Positions 56,151-64,000 of a stretch of DNA of 64,000 bases are shown here, one piece after another; the first letter of the stretch is position 1, and each line of letters begins with the position of its first letter. The notes under the pieces were generated by a model. It did not search any database, was not told the DNA's origin, and saw only the letters and a program-made list of their open reading frames with translations. The position numbers and the translations under genes were made by a program. The DNA is from Sphaerospermopsis sp. SIO1G1 (GTDB lineage Bacteria; Cyanobacteriota; Cyanobacteriia; Cyanobacteriales; Nostocaceae), in contig JAAHFX010000002.1 in assembly GCA_010672785.1 (NCBI GenBank), forward strand, positions 1,180,079-1,244,078, given 5' to 3'.

Positions 56151-56229
56151 CTGTTCCCTATTCCCTATTCCCTATTCCCTATTCCCTATTCCCTATTCCC
56201 TGTTCCCTGTTCCCTATTCCCTATTCCCT
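56151..56229. repeat. CCCTATT heptamer array
   Basis: About eleven CCCTATT/CCCTGTT units, ending in CCCTCTCC. The run begins after AACCTGTT and lies upstream of the antiporter gene. Confidence 0.95.
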
Positions 56230-56322
56230 CTCCTAAATATGAAATTTATTTTGCACGACTACTGATTTAACCAGATAAGAATTAACATAACCAAAGCATC
56301 AGAAAATACCCATAAAAATCCG

Positions 56323-58047
56323 ATGGAACATGAATATAGTTTAGTCCTAGATTTAACCATAGTTCTAGTAGCAACCGCATTAGGTGGACTTTTAGCCAAT
56401 AAACTTAAACAACCTGTAATTTTAGGTTATTTAGCTAGTGGTTTTGTAGTCGGTCCTTTTGGTTTTAAATTACTAAATAGTGTCACAGAAATCAAATCCT
56501 TAGCAGAAATAGGAGTAGCTTTTTTACTATTTGCTTTAGGAGTAGAATTTTCTTTAACAGAACTAAAAAGAGTTAAAAAAATCGCCTTACCAGGAAGTAT
56601 CTTACAAATCGGTTTAACAATTATCTTAGTTGCCTTAGTCACCATTATTACAGGTTGGGCAAATAGCTTTCAACAGGGAATATTTTTGGGGGCAGTTTTA
56701 TCACTTTCTTCCACCGCAGTAGTCTTAAAAACCCTCTCCGAAAGTGGTGAAACTAACACCATGCACGGGCAAATAATGTTAGCTATTTTAATTGCCCAGG
56801 ATTTAGCTTTGGGGATTATGTTAGCTATTTTTCCGGCAATGAATCAATCAGGAAATATCGCTGCTGCTATAGGAATGGCTTTAGTGAAAATAGTTTTATT
56901 TGTAGTAATTGCATTAATATTAAGTCGCTGGGTAGTTCCCAAACTGATATCTATGTTTGCTGCTACAGAAAGCAATGAATTATTTTTATTAGGAGTAATT
57001 GGTTTATGTTTAGGAGTAGCTCTCATTACCGCCGCCTTGGGACTTTCTATCGCGATGGGTGCGTTTGTTGCTGGGTTAATGATTTCGGAAATTGATTATG
57101 CAGATCAAGCATTGGCAAAAATATTACCTTTAAGAGATACCTTTTCAAGTTTGTTTTTTGCCTCTATTGGAATGTTAATTAACCCAGAAATTCTGATTAA
57201 TAATTTAGGAGTGATTTTAGGTTTAGTTACCTTAGTAATGCTCGGTAAAGCTCTAATTGTCTTATGTATTGTTCTGGGTTTTGGTTACTCAGTCAAAAAT
57301 GGAATTTTAGTTAGTTTTGGTATTAATCAAATTGGGGAATTTTCCTTTATTTTATCTTTGTTAGGCTTTAGACTAGAATTGATATCTCAACAAACCTATT
57401 TTCTATTATTGGGAACAACCGCAATTACATTAATTCTGACACCTTTTTGGATTAAAGCCGCACCAGCAATAGCCGTTAAATTAACACGAATTCCCTGGTT
57501 TATTAATTTCATCAATCGGTTTTCCAAACATCAAACTCTATCTATTCCAGAAACAATTAATAATCATGTAGTGGTGGCAGGTTATGGTAGAGTTGGACAA
57601 GTGATAGTTAAGATTTTACAAAGTCAACAATATCCAGTTTTAGTAATTGAAAATAGTGAAGCTTCAGCACAAAGATTGAGAATGCAAAATATACCTTATA
57701 TTTTTGGAGATGCAGACTCAGAATTACTATTAGAAAAAGCCCATTTAGATAAAGCAAAAGCGTTGGCGATCGCCCTCCCAGATCCCTCCAGCACCAGGTT
57801 ATTATTAAAAAATGCCCTGACAATAGCACCTAATTTAGATGTAATTGCCCGTTCTCATACGGATAAAGAAATTGATTTTTTAACTCAAATGGGTGCAAAG
57901 GAGGTAGTACAACCAGAATTTGAAGCTGCATTGGAGTTAGGAAATCATTTACTCAAAACTTTAGGAGAAAGTGAAAGTTATATTCTCACTGTTCTTAAAG
58001 CTATTCGTACCGATCAATATTTAAGCATTAGGCCAGAAAGAGAATAA
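56323..58047 (+). CDS. CPA2 monovalent cation:proton antiporter with a TrkA-N domain
   Basis: A 574-residue integral membrane protein. Twelve or thirteen hydrophobic segments fill residues 5-390 (KefB/KefC-like). A cytoplasmic RCK domain starts near residue 414 with VVVAGYGRVGQVIV, a dinucleotide-binding motif, and continues to about 560. It exchanges a monovalent cation such as K+ or Na+ for protons; the RCK domain likely senses nucleotide or redox state. The segment AFVAGLMISEIDYADQALAKI looks like part of the transport core. The CCCTATT array lies in its upstream region. Confidence 0.92.
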   Translation: MEHEYSLVLDLTIVLVATALGGLLANKLKQPVILGYLASGFVVGPFGFKLLNSVTEIKSLAEIGVAFLLFALGVEFSLTELKRVKKIALPGSILQIGLTIILVALVTIITGWANSFQQGIFLGAVLSLSSTAVVLKTLSESGETNTMHGQIMLAILIAQDLALGIMLAIFPAMNQSGNIAAAIGMALVKIVLFVVIALILSRWVVPKLISMFAATESNELFLLGVIGLCLGVALITAALGLSIAMGAFVAGLMISEIDYADQALAKILPLRDTFSSLFFASIGMLINPEILINNLGVILGLVTLVMLGKALIVLCIVLGFGYSVKNGILVSFGINQIGEFSFILSLLGFRLELISQQTYFLLLGTTAITLILTPFWIKAAPAIAVKLTRIPWFINFINRFSKHQTLSIPETINNHVVVAGYGRVGQVIVKILQSQQYPVLVIENSEASAQRLRMQNIPYIFGDADSELLLEKAHLDKAKALAIALPDPSSTRLLLKNALTIAPNLDVIARSHTDKEIDFLTQMGAKEVVQPEFEAALELGNHLLKTLGESESYILTVLKAIRTDQYLSIRPERE

Positions 58048-58049
58048 AT

Positions 58050-58230
58050 AGGGGTTGCTGAAAAAGTATTTCCGTGAAGGATAAGAAGCAGGGAGCAGGG
58101 AGAGAATTAAAAACTTATTTTCCGTCTCTCGGAGTCGAAAAAGTGCAAGGTTTTCCAGCACTGATACTCAAATATCTGGCAATTTTTCAATTTCAAATCT
58201 CCTCATATCCTTTACCTGTATTGATCATAC
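58050..58230 (+). mobile_element. MITE family B, copy 3 (truncated)
   Basis: It begins AGGGGTTGCTGAAAAAG and keeps AAAACTTATTTTCCGTCTC, GTGCAAGGTTTTCCAGCAC and AATTTCAAATCTCCTCATATCC, as in copy 1. The far end is missing at the start of family A copy 2, which may have inserted into it. Confidence 0.75.
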
Positions 58231-58232
58231 CT

Positions 58233-58323
58233 AGGACTTACGCAGAAGTCACGGAATATCGAACCACTCCAGGCACAGAGAACACAGAGGAATGAGGGTT
58301 TGAGGATGTTTTGCGTAAGTCCT
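58233..58323. mobile_element. MITE family A, copy 2
   Basis: A 91-bp element with ends AGGACTTACGCAGAAG and TTTTGCGTAAGTCCT. The interior, GAACCACTCCAGGCACAGAGAACACAGAGG, is a common variant. It sits at the truncation point of the family B copy, hinting at nested insertion. Confidence 0.88.
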
Positions 58324-58416
58324 GATACCGATGAACCCAGAAAAGATAAAGCAAATTCGAGGTTAATGAGGTACAGTCTCAAAAATTAAACTTTTGTGGG
58401 ATGGCCATCTTGTTTG

Positions 58417-58440
58417 GGGTGGGCATCTTGCCCGCCAACA
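58417..58440. repeat. GGGGTGGGCATCTTGCCCGCC hairpin motif, second copy
   Basis: Same inverted-repeat motif as at 56032-56056. Confidence 0.75.
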
Positions 58441-58496
58441 GTGTACCTTACCAAGATGAAATCTGCTGTATCATTCCTGACTCCTGAATTCTGATA

Positions 58497-59714
58497 TTAA
58501 GTCAAATAAGAAAAAGATAAATTAGAAACCTGCTGAGTTTGCTTATGAGGCTGTAAATGTAAATGCTTATTGATACTACGTACAATTTTATCAGTTTCTA
58601 CAGGTTTAGTGACAAATTCTGTTGCCCCAAATACCTTAGCACGCACCCGATCAAAAACACCATCACTACCAGTTAATATCACAACTGGAGTTTTTGCAAA
58701 CAAAGAACAACGCCGTAATTGCTCACAGACTTCATAGCCACTCATTATTGGCATGATTAAATCCAAAAAAATCAAATCGGGCTTATTTTCTAGCAAAATT
58801 GGTAAAGCTTGGAGGGGATGTTGAATACCAATGAATCTCATGCCATGAGAAGTAACAATCTTCTCTAACATTTCACACATTTGTGGACTATCATCTATAC
58901 AAGCAATCAGAGGAACATTTGATTTACTACCAACTGCAAACTGAGATACTTTCTGAATATTGCTTTTGGGTAATGGTAAATCAGATACCTCTTTCAACAT
59001 GATAATATTTTGTTGAATGTAAGGTAGTAAAGAACGAGTAATTTGAAAAACGCTCTTATTCATTTTGACTGAGATTTCTTTGAGGGTATTTTTGCCATTA
59101 ATAACTCTTTGTAAATTCTGGTAAACTAGTAGGCTAACTTGTTTTTGGAGTTGTTCTGATTGTTGTAAAACTGGGACTGCATGAGGACTGATTGCCTCTA
59201 ATCCTGCTTCTTGCCACTCAAGAAGAGATTGTTGTATCTGAGAGGTAAGGAGATTTATATCAACGGACGGAAGTGAAGGATTAAGCATTAGCTCTTGATG
59301 CTTTTCAAAACTCAACTTTGATAACTTAAGGTGTTGAAATAGATCAAATAAAATTTCTGATATAAAACTTTCCACAAACTTCTTCACATCTACATCGGAA
59401 ATTTCTTGGTTGGTATATATTTTTTGTAAGCTGAGATAATCCCAATAATCTACTGTAATTTTTTCCGGTAAATACTGATTATTAATATCTAATTTGGGGC
59501 AGTATTGGTGAACATATCTCCGATAACGACGATGGGTATGTTGTGATCCTGTTGCCCAAATCACCTGTCCATGTTGATAATAAAATTTCCAATTTCTCCC
59601 CTGTTCATTTTTAATATTTAATTCCCCTGTGTATTTAAGCTTTTGACAGTTTTTTAATTCTTGAATTACTGTTTTAATCAGGTTATTCAACTGCATAAAT
59701 TGAAGGTTTAACAT
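58497..59714 (-). CDS. PatA-like response regulator
   Basis: A 405-residue protein. The N-terminal part (about 1-245) resembles the PATAN/DUF4388-type input domain of PatA: TGELNIKNEQGRNWKFYYQHGQVIWATG, and the ISEILFDLFQHLK helix. The receiver domain starts near 268: acidic pocket Asp274/Asp275, phosphoacceptor Asp318 (LIFLDLIMP), Thr348 and Lys370 (FVTKP). PatA controls heterocyst pattern in Anabaena, and relatives act in chemotaxis. This copy stands alone on the minus strand. It probably passes a phosphosignal to a motility or developmental output; the partner kinase is not here. Confidence 0.88.
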   Translation of the reverse strand: MLNLQFMQLNNLIKTVIQELKNCQKLKYTGELNIKNEQGRNWKFYYQHGQVIWATGSQHTHRRYRRYVHQYCPKLDINNQYLPEKITVDYWDYLSLQKIYTNQEISDVDVKKFVESFISEILFDLFQHLKLSKLSFEKHQELMLNPSLPSVDINLLTSQIQQSLLEWQEAGLEAISPHAVPVLQQSEQLQKQVSLLVYQNLQRVINGKNTLKEISVKMNKSVFQITRSLLPYIQQNIIMLKEVSDLPLPKSNIQKVSQFAVGSKSNVPLIACIDDSPQMCEMLEKIVTSHGMRFIGIQHPLQALPILLENKPDLIFLDLIMPIMSGYEVCEQLRRCSLFAKTPVVILTGSDGVFDRVRAKVFGATEFVTKPVETDKIVRSINKHLHLQPHKQTQQVSNLSFSYLT

Positions 59715-60287
59715 AACTAGATCTGAGTGAAATGAAAAAATTGGATAGAAGATAGAAGTTAATGAAGTCAGAAAAAACTATTTAACAGAAAGTTATTTTA
59801 TTAATAATGTCTATATATAAATGACATCAAAAATTTAACCTTCTATTAACTATTTTAGAGATGAGTCAATTTTATTCACAACAATAAAACAGGTACAATC
59901 TCTATTGTTTTTTCTGTATTTAGTAGTTTTCAGTATAGACATAGATGAGTTAAGTCTAAACTATAAAGTTTTGCTATACATTACTTAATGATTATTGCAT
60001 GGATTTTAATTTTTTGGAAGGCATTTTTGTCAGTATAAATTCTGAAATTTCTGTAATTCATATTATTTTCATATAACCGTACATAACCACACGTAGTACG
60101 TTTTATTTTGATATTAATATCAGGGTAAATGATAGTTAGTACTTTGATAGTAAGTTATATGATTTATACGCCAAATAATTAATTATATTTAATTCTAATA
60201 TATCTTAAAGGGAAATACCGATTAGCTAAGACGTATAGCATTGACATTTGCCTATTAATATCAATGAATACATAGTGTATGTACCAC
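59715..60287. other. Intergenic, no gene seen
   Basis: 573 bp of very AT-rich sequence between minus-strand genes. No repeat family, hairpin or small gene stands out. Confidence 0.5.
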
Positions 60288-60851
60288 TTATTTTTTCAGT
60301 TTTTTTGCTCCTGTATAACCAGTTGCTACCCAAACAATTGCTCTAGCACCATCACGAATTGACTTTTCAATTGGTTCTGGAGAAGTAGTAGAGGGAACAG
60401 GTACGGCCTTAAAAGCAATACCTCGACTACCTAAAACGATCTCACCAATTACACAAGCACGACGCATATGGAAATCTGAGGTAATTAAGTAAACACTTTT
60501 TATACCCCTTGCTTGAAACTCATCCACCAAAGTCGTAAAGTTTGTTACTGTGTCTACAGCTTCATAATCCAAGTTTACACGTTTAGGATCAATTCCTGCT
60601 CGGATAAATACAGCTTTAGTATAAGCAGGAGGACTACCTCCAGTAATCCAAACTGGTATGTGAGGATGTTTTTTAGCAAAGTCGGCTGTAAACTTTTCTC
60701 TTTCTAAATTCTTAGTAGAACCGCCTAGAACTAACACGGCTTGAGGATGCACAAACAGGCTTTGTACTTCTCTGTATCCTAACCATAGGAATATAGGTAA
60801 GATAAAATAAAAGAACCGTGAAAATTTACTTTTCAAAAATAGCTGTTTCAA
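60288..60851 (-). CDS. YdcF-like (DUF218) membrane protein
   Basis: A 187-residue protein with an N-terminal membrane segment (about 10-30: FFYFILPIFLWLGY). The DUF218 core has AVLVLGGSTKNLER at about 38 and HIPVWITGGSPPAYTKAVFIRAGIDPKRV. YLITSDFHMRRACVIGEIVLGSRGI is the conserved histidine/arginine block. YdcF binds SAM in E. coli, and relatives (SanA) affect envelope permeability. The enzyme's reaction is unknown. The C-terminal part is short but complete. Confidence 0.88.
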   Translation of the reverse strand: MKQLFLKSKFSRFFYFILPIFLWLGYREVQSLFVHPQAVLVLGGSTKNLEREKFTADFAKKHPHIPVWITGGSPPAYTKAVFIRAGIDPKRVNLDYEAVDTVTNFTTLVDEFQARGIKSVYLITSDFHMRRACVIGEIVLGSRGIAFKAVPVPSTTSPEPIEKSIRDGARAIVWVATGYTGAKKLKK

Positions 60852-61631
60852 TTTTCTTAGTGTCTGTAAATACTAGGTTTTTAGATTTCAAATAGTAGGC
60901 ATAATAGCCGTGGAAATAAATAGTTTGTGGTATATCATTTAATCATCAAATTCATGATTCATGCTTCATGCTCTATAATAACCAGGCTACAACAACCAAT
61001 AACATATATATTTTGTGATTTTTGATATAGAAAAGAATTTAACCATAGGATCTTCTCCGATCAAGACATGACTATTTTTTAAATACACTATCTTTGCTAA
61101 GATTGCGGCTATATTATAAGATTTTTGATCTATTTATTGCCATTAATTATTGTCATTGATTAGGGTACTGACACAACATCATCATACTCCGTTTCCTTCT
61201 TGTTGCTTGTACTAACTATAAGACTTATTTTACACGACTACTGATCAGGTAGTCTATTGATTTTATATTTGAATACTGATCTAATTTTAGCTAAATATTT
61301 TACTTGCATATGAGTATGTGCTAGTAAAAGTTTAAAATATCCTAAATTTGCTGTTAGATGTGTGAGTATATTACATAAAGTTTTCAATCCGAGAAGCAGT
61401 GAAAATTGATAAAAATTAAGTTAGTTAGTCAAACATCTACAAATTGACTAATACTTGATAACCTTTGATTAGTACTGTTATGGTTAAGTATCAAGACAAG
61501 ATATAAAACATTAAATTTTGTATGTATGATTATATACTCTCGATGTTTTGTAATTTGTGATATTTATGATGTATTTATGACGCGAAGTCAAATTATCAGG
61601 TTGTTCATGTATCTAAAGTAAAAGCAAACAT
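60852..61631. other. Intergenic, no gene seen
   Basis: 780 bp between divergent genes, rich in A and T. Several short stretches look like promoter boxes (for example TATGATTATATAC near 61525) but no spacing is convincing. No cheY-size frame is present. Confidence 0.5.
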
Positions 61632-62663
61632 ATGACAAATTCTTTAGGTAGTAACAGGTTATTTAATAAACTACATCCTTTATCTCTGTTGGCACAATTA
61701 AAGGCTAAAAAAATCACAGGCTGCTTAAGTGTAAATACAGGTATATATTTCTGGTCAATTTATTTAGAAGAAGGTAAATTAGTTTATGCTACTTATTCTG
61801 ATCAAGTCTTTGAACGTTTAGAAAGTCACTTACACAAATTAAATCCAGAAATTCCTACTTTTAATGATCAGACTTATGAACAAATGGAATTGATTTTAGG
61901 AGGTACAAATAATGGTCAATTAATACCTAATGCTGACTATCATGCTATTTGCTGGCTAGTGCAGCATGGATATATTACCTCTACACAAGCTGGAACTTTG
62001 ATAGAAGAAATAGTAGTAGAAGTTTTTGAATCTTTTCTCTCTTTAAAGGCTGGTAATTATAATTTAAACGCTAATCATGGTTTAAATAGTTTAGATCATT
62101 TTTGTAGTTTAGATTTACAACTAATTATTGCAAAATGCCAGAAAAACTTAATTGACAAGCAAAAGGTGCAGTCAAAAAAAATATCCCCCAACACAATTAT
62201 CAATCAGTTTAAACCCAGCAAATTAGTAGAAGAAAAGAAAACACAGTTAGACAATACAGAGGAAAATACCCATTATGATATATCAGGATTGCAAAAAACA
62301 TCCTATACAATAGCTTGTATTGATGATAGTCAGGCTGTTCTTAATTCTCTTCAATATTTTTTAGATGAAAGTATATTTTCAGTTTTGACGATAAACGATC
62401 CAGTTAAAGCTCTCCTCCAAATAATTAGAAGTAAGCCAGATGTAATTTTGTTGGATGTAGAAATGCCAAACTTAGATGGTTATGAACTATGTTCTTTGTT
62501 ACGGAAACATTCAGGTTTTCAAAATACCCCAATTATTATGGTAACAAGTAGAAAAGGATTTGTAGATAAAGCCAAAGCTAAAATTGTTAGGTCTTCTGGT
62601 TACTTAACAAAACCTTTCACGAGAACAGAGCTACTAAAAATGATATCTAAACACATTGATTAA
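61632..62663 (+). CDS. PatA/PixG-like response regulator of the chemotaxis cluster
   Basis: A 343-residue protein. An N-terminal PATAN-like domain (about 14-170: LHPLSLLAQLKAKKITGCLSV, IYLEEGKLVYATYS) is joined by a polar linker to a receiver domain. In the latter, Asp231/Asp232 form the pocket, Asp275 (VILLDVEMP) is the phosphoacceptor, and Thr305 and Lys327 complete it. In Pix/Tax-type clusters such a protein heads the operon and is paired with a CheY. A CheW gene follows by 51 bp. It probably relays the signal of the MCP downstream to type IV pili. Confidence 0.88.
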   Translation: MTNSLGSNRLFNKLHPLSLLAQLKAKKITGCLSVNTGIYFWSIYLEEGKLVYATYSDQVFERLESHLHKLNPEIPTFNDQTYEQMELILGGTNNGQLIPNADYHAICWLVQHGYITSTQAGTLIEEIVVEVFESFLSLKAGNYNLNANHGLNSLDHFCSLDLQLIIAKCQKNLIDKQKVQSKKISPNTIINQFKPSKLVEEKKTQLDNTEENTHYDISGLQKTSYTIACIDDSQAVLNSLQYFLDESIFSVLTINDPVKALLQIIRSKPDVILLDVEMPNLDGYELCSLLRKHSGFQNTPIIMVTSRKGFVDKAKAKIVRSSGYLTKPFTRTELLKMISKHID

Positions 62664-62714
62664 CTTTAAAAAAACTATTCACATTCATAAAAAATATCAG
62701 ATAGGATTTTTACC

Positions 62715-63194
62715 ATGACAAATACACCCATAAAATTGAATTCTACAGAAAATACTTATCTACAATTTCAAATTAATCAACAAACCACTGCTGTGTTATC
62801 AGTGACTCATACCCAAGAAGCACTAATTGTGCCAATTGGATCTGTAACACCTATGCCGAATATGCCAGCTTATGTTTTAGGATTAATGAATTGGCGAAGT
62901 CGAATTATTTGGGTAATTAATTTACCGAAACTATTCAATTTAGAAGGATTAGAATATCATCATCGGCAATTTAATATTATTGTGATTAAAATAGAATCTA
63001 ACCTACTAGGTTTAGTTGTACAAGAAATTAAAGGTACAACAAAAATTATGACTGAGCATATTCATTCACCTATCGGACAAGTCGCTGCCAGCTTAGTACC
63101 TTATTTATCTGGATGTGTAGAACAAAAAGAAGAAACTTTACTGGTTTTAGATGCTAATAATATTGTTAGTTATTCTCAATCATTACATGATTAG
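62715..63194 (+). CDS. CheW-like adaptor
   Basis: A 159-residue CheW-domain protein: FQINQQTTAVLSVTHTQEALIVP, then PMPNMPAYVLGLMNWRSRIIWVINLPKLFNL and IKIESNLLGLVVQEIKGT. It couples the chemoreceptor to a CheA kinase. It is 51 bp after the PatA-like gene and 74 bp before the MCP gene, so all three are probably one operon. Confidence 0.92.
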   Translation: MTNTPIKLNSTENTYLQFQINQQTTAVLSVTHTQEALIVPIGSVTPMPNMPAYVLGLMNWRSRIIWVINLPKLFNLEGLEYHHRQFNIIVIKIESNLLGLVVQEIKGTTKIMTEHIHSPIGQVAASLVPYLSGCVEQKEETLLVLDANNIVSYSQSLHD

Positions 63195-63268
63195 CACAAA
63201 AACAGAAAACAAATTTGTATAAAGGTCAATTTTTAATTTTTCATTATTTAATATTACCAGAGGTATTT

Positions 63269-64000
63269 ATGTCCAATAAAAATGAAAGCACCTATCAAAA
63301 TCAAGATAATAAGCAAACATTTATCCAGAAATCATCTGATCATCACCATCAATATATAGATCAAGGCAATGAATATCAAAATTCTGACCAGGAACTTAGT
63401 GTTATTCAGAAACTAAAACAAAATTTTCAACACTTAAAATTTAACGCCAAAGGAATACTAATTTCCGCAGCTATTGGCACATTACCGGTATTAGGACTGG
63501 GAATAATTAGTTATGGTTTTGGCAGTAACTTAATTCGTCAGCAAGTAATTAAAACACAGGAAAATCAAGCAATTAACTTAAGTGATTTAATTAATCAATT
63601 TATATTAGCCAAATATGGAGATATACAAATTCTCGCCAAATTACCATTTTTGAATAATTCTCAAGTTTCTCAAACTATAACATCAGCACAAAAAACTGCC
63701 TTACTAAATCAATTTGTTAAAACTTACAATGGCTATGATCATGTAGCTGTATTTGCTCTCAATGGTAATATGATTTTAAAGTCCCAGGGAGGTACTAGCA
63801 ACCAAGAAAAAAATCTTCCTTATTTTCAAGAAGTTATCAAAAAAAATATCCCAGTCATTAGTAGTCCAGAATTATTAAAAGACAATTCTATGGTGATTTA
63901 TGTAGCTGCACCTGTAAAAGATGTAGCGACTGGAAAAACTACTGCTATTGTCAGGACTCGTGTATCTATGAAAATTCTGATGGATTGGAAGAGGACACGT
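63269..64000 (+). CDS. Methyl-accepting chemotaxis protein, N-terminal part (cut by the window edge)
   Basis: The frame is open to the right edge; 244 residues are visible. A polar start of about 58 residues is followed by a membrane segment at about 62-84 (AKGILISAAIGTLPVLGLGIISYGFG). Then comes an extracytoplasmic sensor region with a Cache-like look: ALNGNMILKSQGGTSNQEKNLPYFQEVIKK and MVIYVAAPVKDVATGKTTAIVRTRV. The HAMP and signalling domains must lie beyond the window. AGAGG stands six bases before the ATG. The gene fits the MCP slot (PixJ/TaxJ/HmpD-like) of the cluster. Confidence 0.85.
   Translation, partial: MSNKNESTYQNQDNKQTFIQKSSDHHHQYIDQGNEYQNSDQELSVIQKLKQNFQHLKFNAKGILISAAIGTLPVLGLGIISYGFGSNLIRQQVIKTQENQAINLSDLINQFILAKYGDIQILAKLPFLNNSQVSQTITSAQKTALLNQFVKTYNGYDHVAVFALNGNMILKSQGGTSNQEKNLPYFQEVIKKNIPVISSPELLKDNSMVIYVAAPVKDVATGKTTAIVRTRVSMKILMDWKRTR

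Noticed and set aside
58074..58295. 73-residue frame after the antiporter
   Set aside because: It crosses MITE family B and family A sequences.

Overview
The window is AT-rich cyanobacterial DNA, most likely from a filamentous, heterocyst-forming type (Nostocales). The evidence is the scattered HIP1 octamer GCGATCGC (about 20 copies), long arrays of heptamer repeats (AGTTATC, GTTCACT, CCCTATT), a heme oxygenase of the phycobilin pathway, PatA-type response regulators, a hormogonium-polysaccharide-like gene cluster, a dynamin-like GTPase that matches the Nostoc protein BDLP1 in length and in its catalytic lysine position, and DUF29 and Uma2 genes. No tRNA, rRNA or CRISPR array was seen.

Layout. 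1-1.9 kb: an ATPase gene cut by the window edge, followed by a TOPRIM-like partner; together they look like a two-gene defence module. 2-5.3 kb: a PEP-CTERM-like exported protein, a DUF5331-like protein, a thioredoxin-fold [2Fe-2S] protein and a cysteine synthase. 5.6-9.8 kb: a small membrane protein followed by two dynamin-like GTPases, probably one operon. 10-19 kb: a 1-Cys peroxiredoxin, then a polysaccharide locus with two acyltransferases, three glycosyltransferases and a Wzy/ligase-like membrane protein. Four of these genes fit hpsL, hpsN, hpsO and hpsP in order, and repeats fill the gaps between them. 19.3-22 kb: glmM and heme oxygenase. 22.5-40.4 kb: a block of giant, calcium-binding, probably secreted proteins (metalloprotease plus Big_9 repeats, Calx-beta repeats, choice-of-anchor I plus phytase-like plus RTX). 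It also holds a membrane-anchored parvulin-like protein and a DUF29 gene flanked by promoter-bearing repeats. 40.8-46 kb: MsrB, a CbbX-like AAA ATPase, a flavin-dependent LLM oxidoreductase between two unknown small proteins, and three unknown small genes. 46.9-51 kb: a second cysteine synthase and sulfate adenylyltransferase (sulfur assimilation), separated by 1.8 kb of MITEs, a broken Uma2 gene and an orphan terminator. 51-58 kb: an orthocaspase-like protein without its catalytic dyad, MTA phosphorylase, a small conserved-looking protein, a YgfZ-like protein and a CPA2 antiporter. 58-64 kb: two PatA-like regulators, a YdcF-like protein, and a CheW/MCP chemotaxis cluster that runs off the right edge.

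Together the genes suggest a motile filamentous cell that makes extracellular polysaccharide and large Ca-binding surface proteins. The most unusual non-coding signals are: (a) three copies of a repeat around the DUF29 gene, each carrying TTGACA, a 17-nt spacer and a TATAGT-like -10 box; (b) a MITE family of about 205-214 bp with 4-bp target duplications; (c) a second MITE family with AGGACTTACGCA-like ends; and (d) heptamer arrays that abut or supply gene ends.
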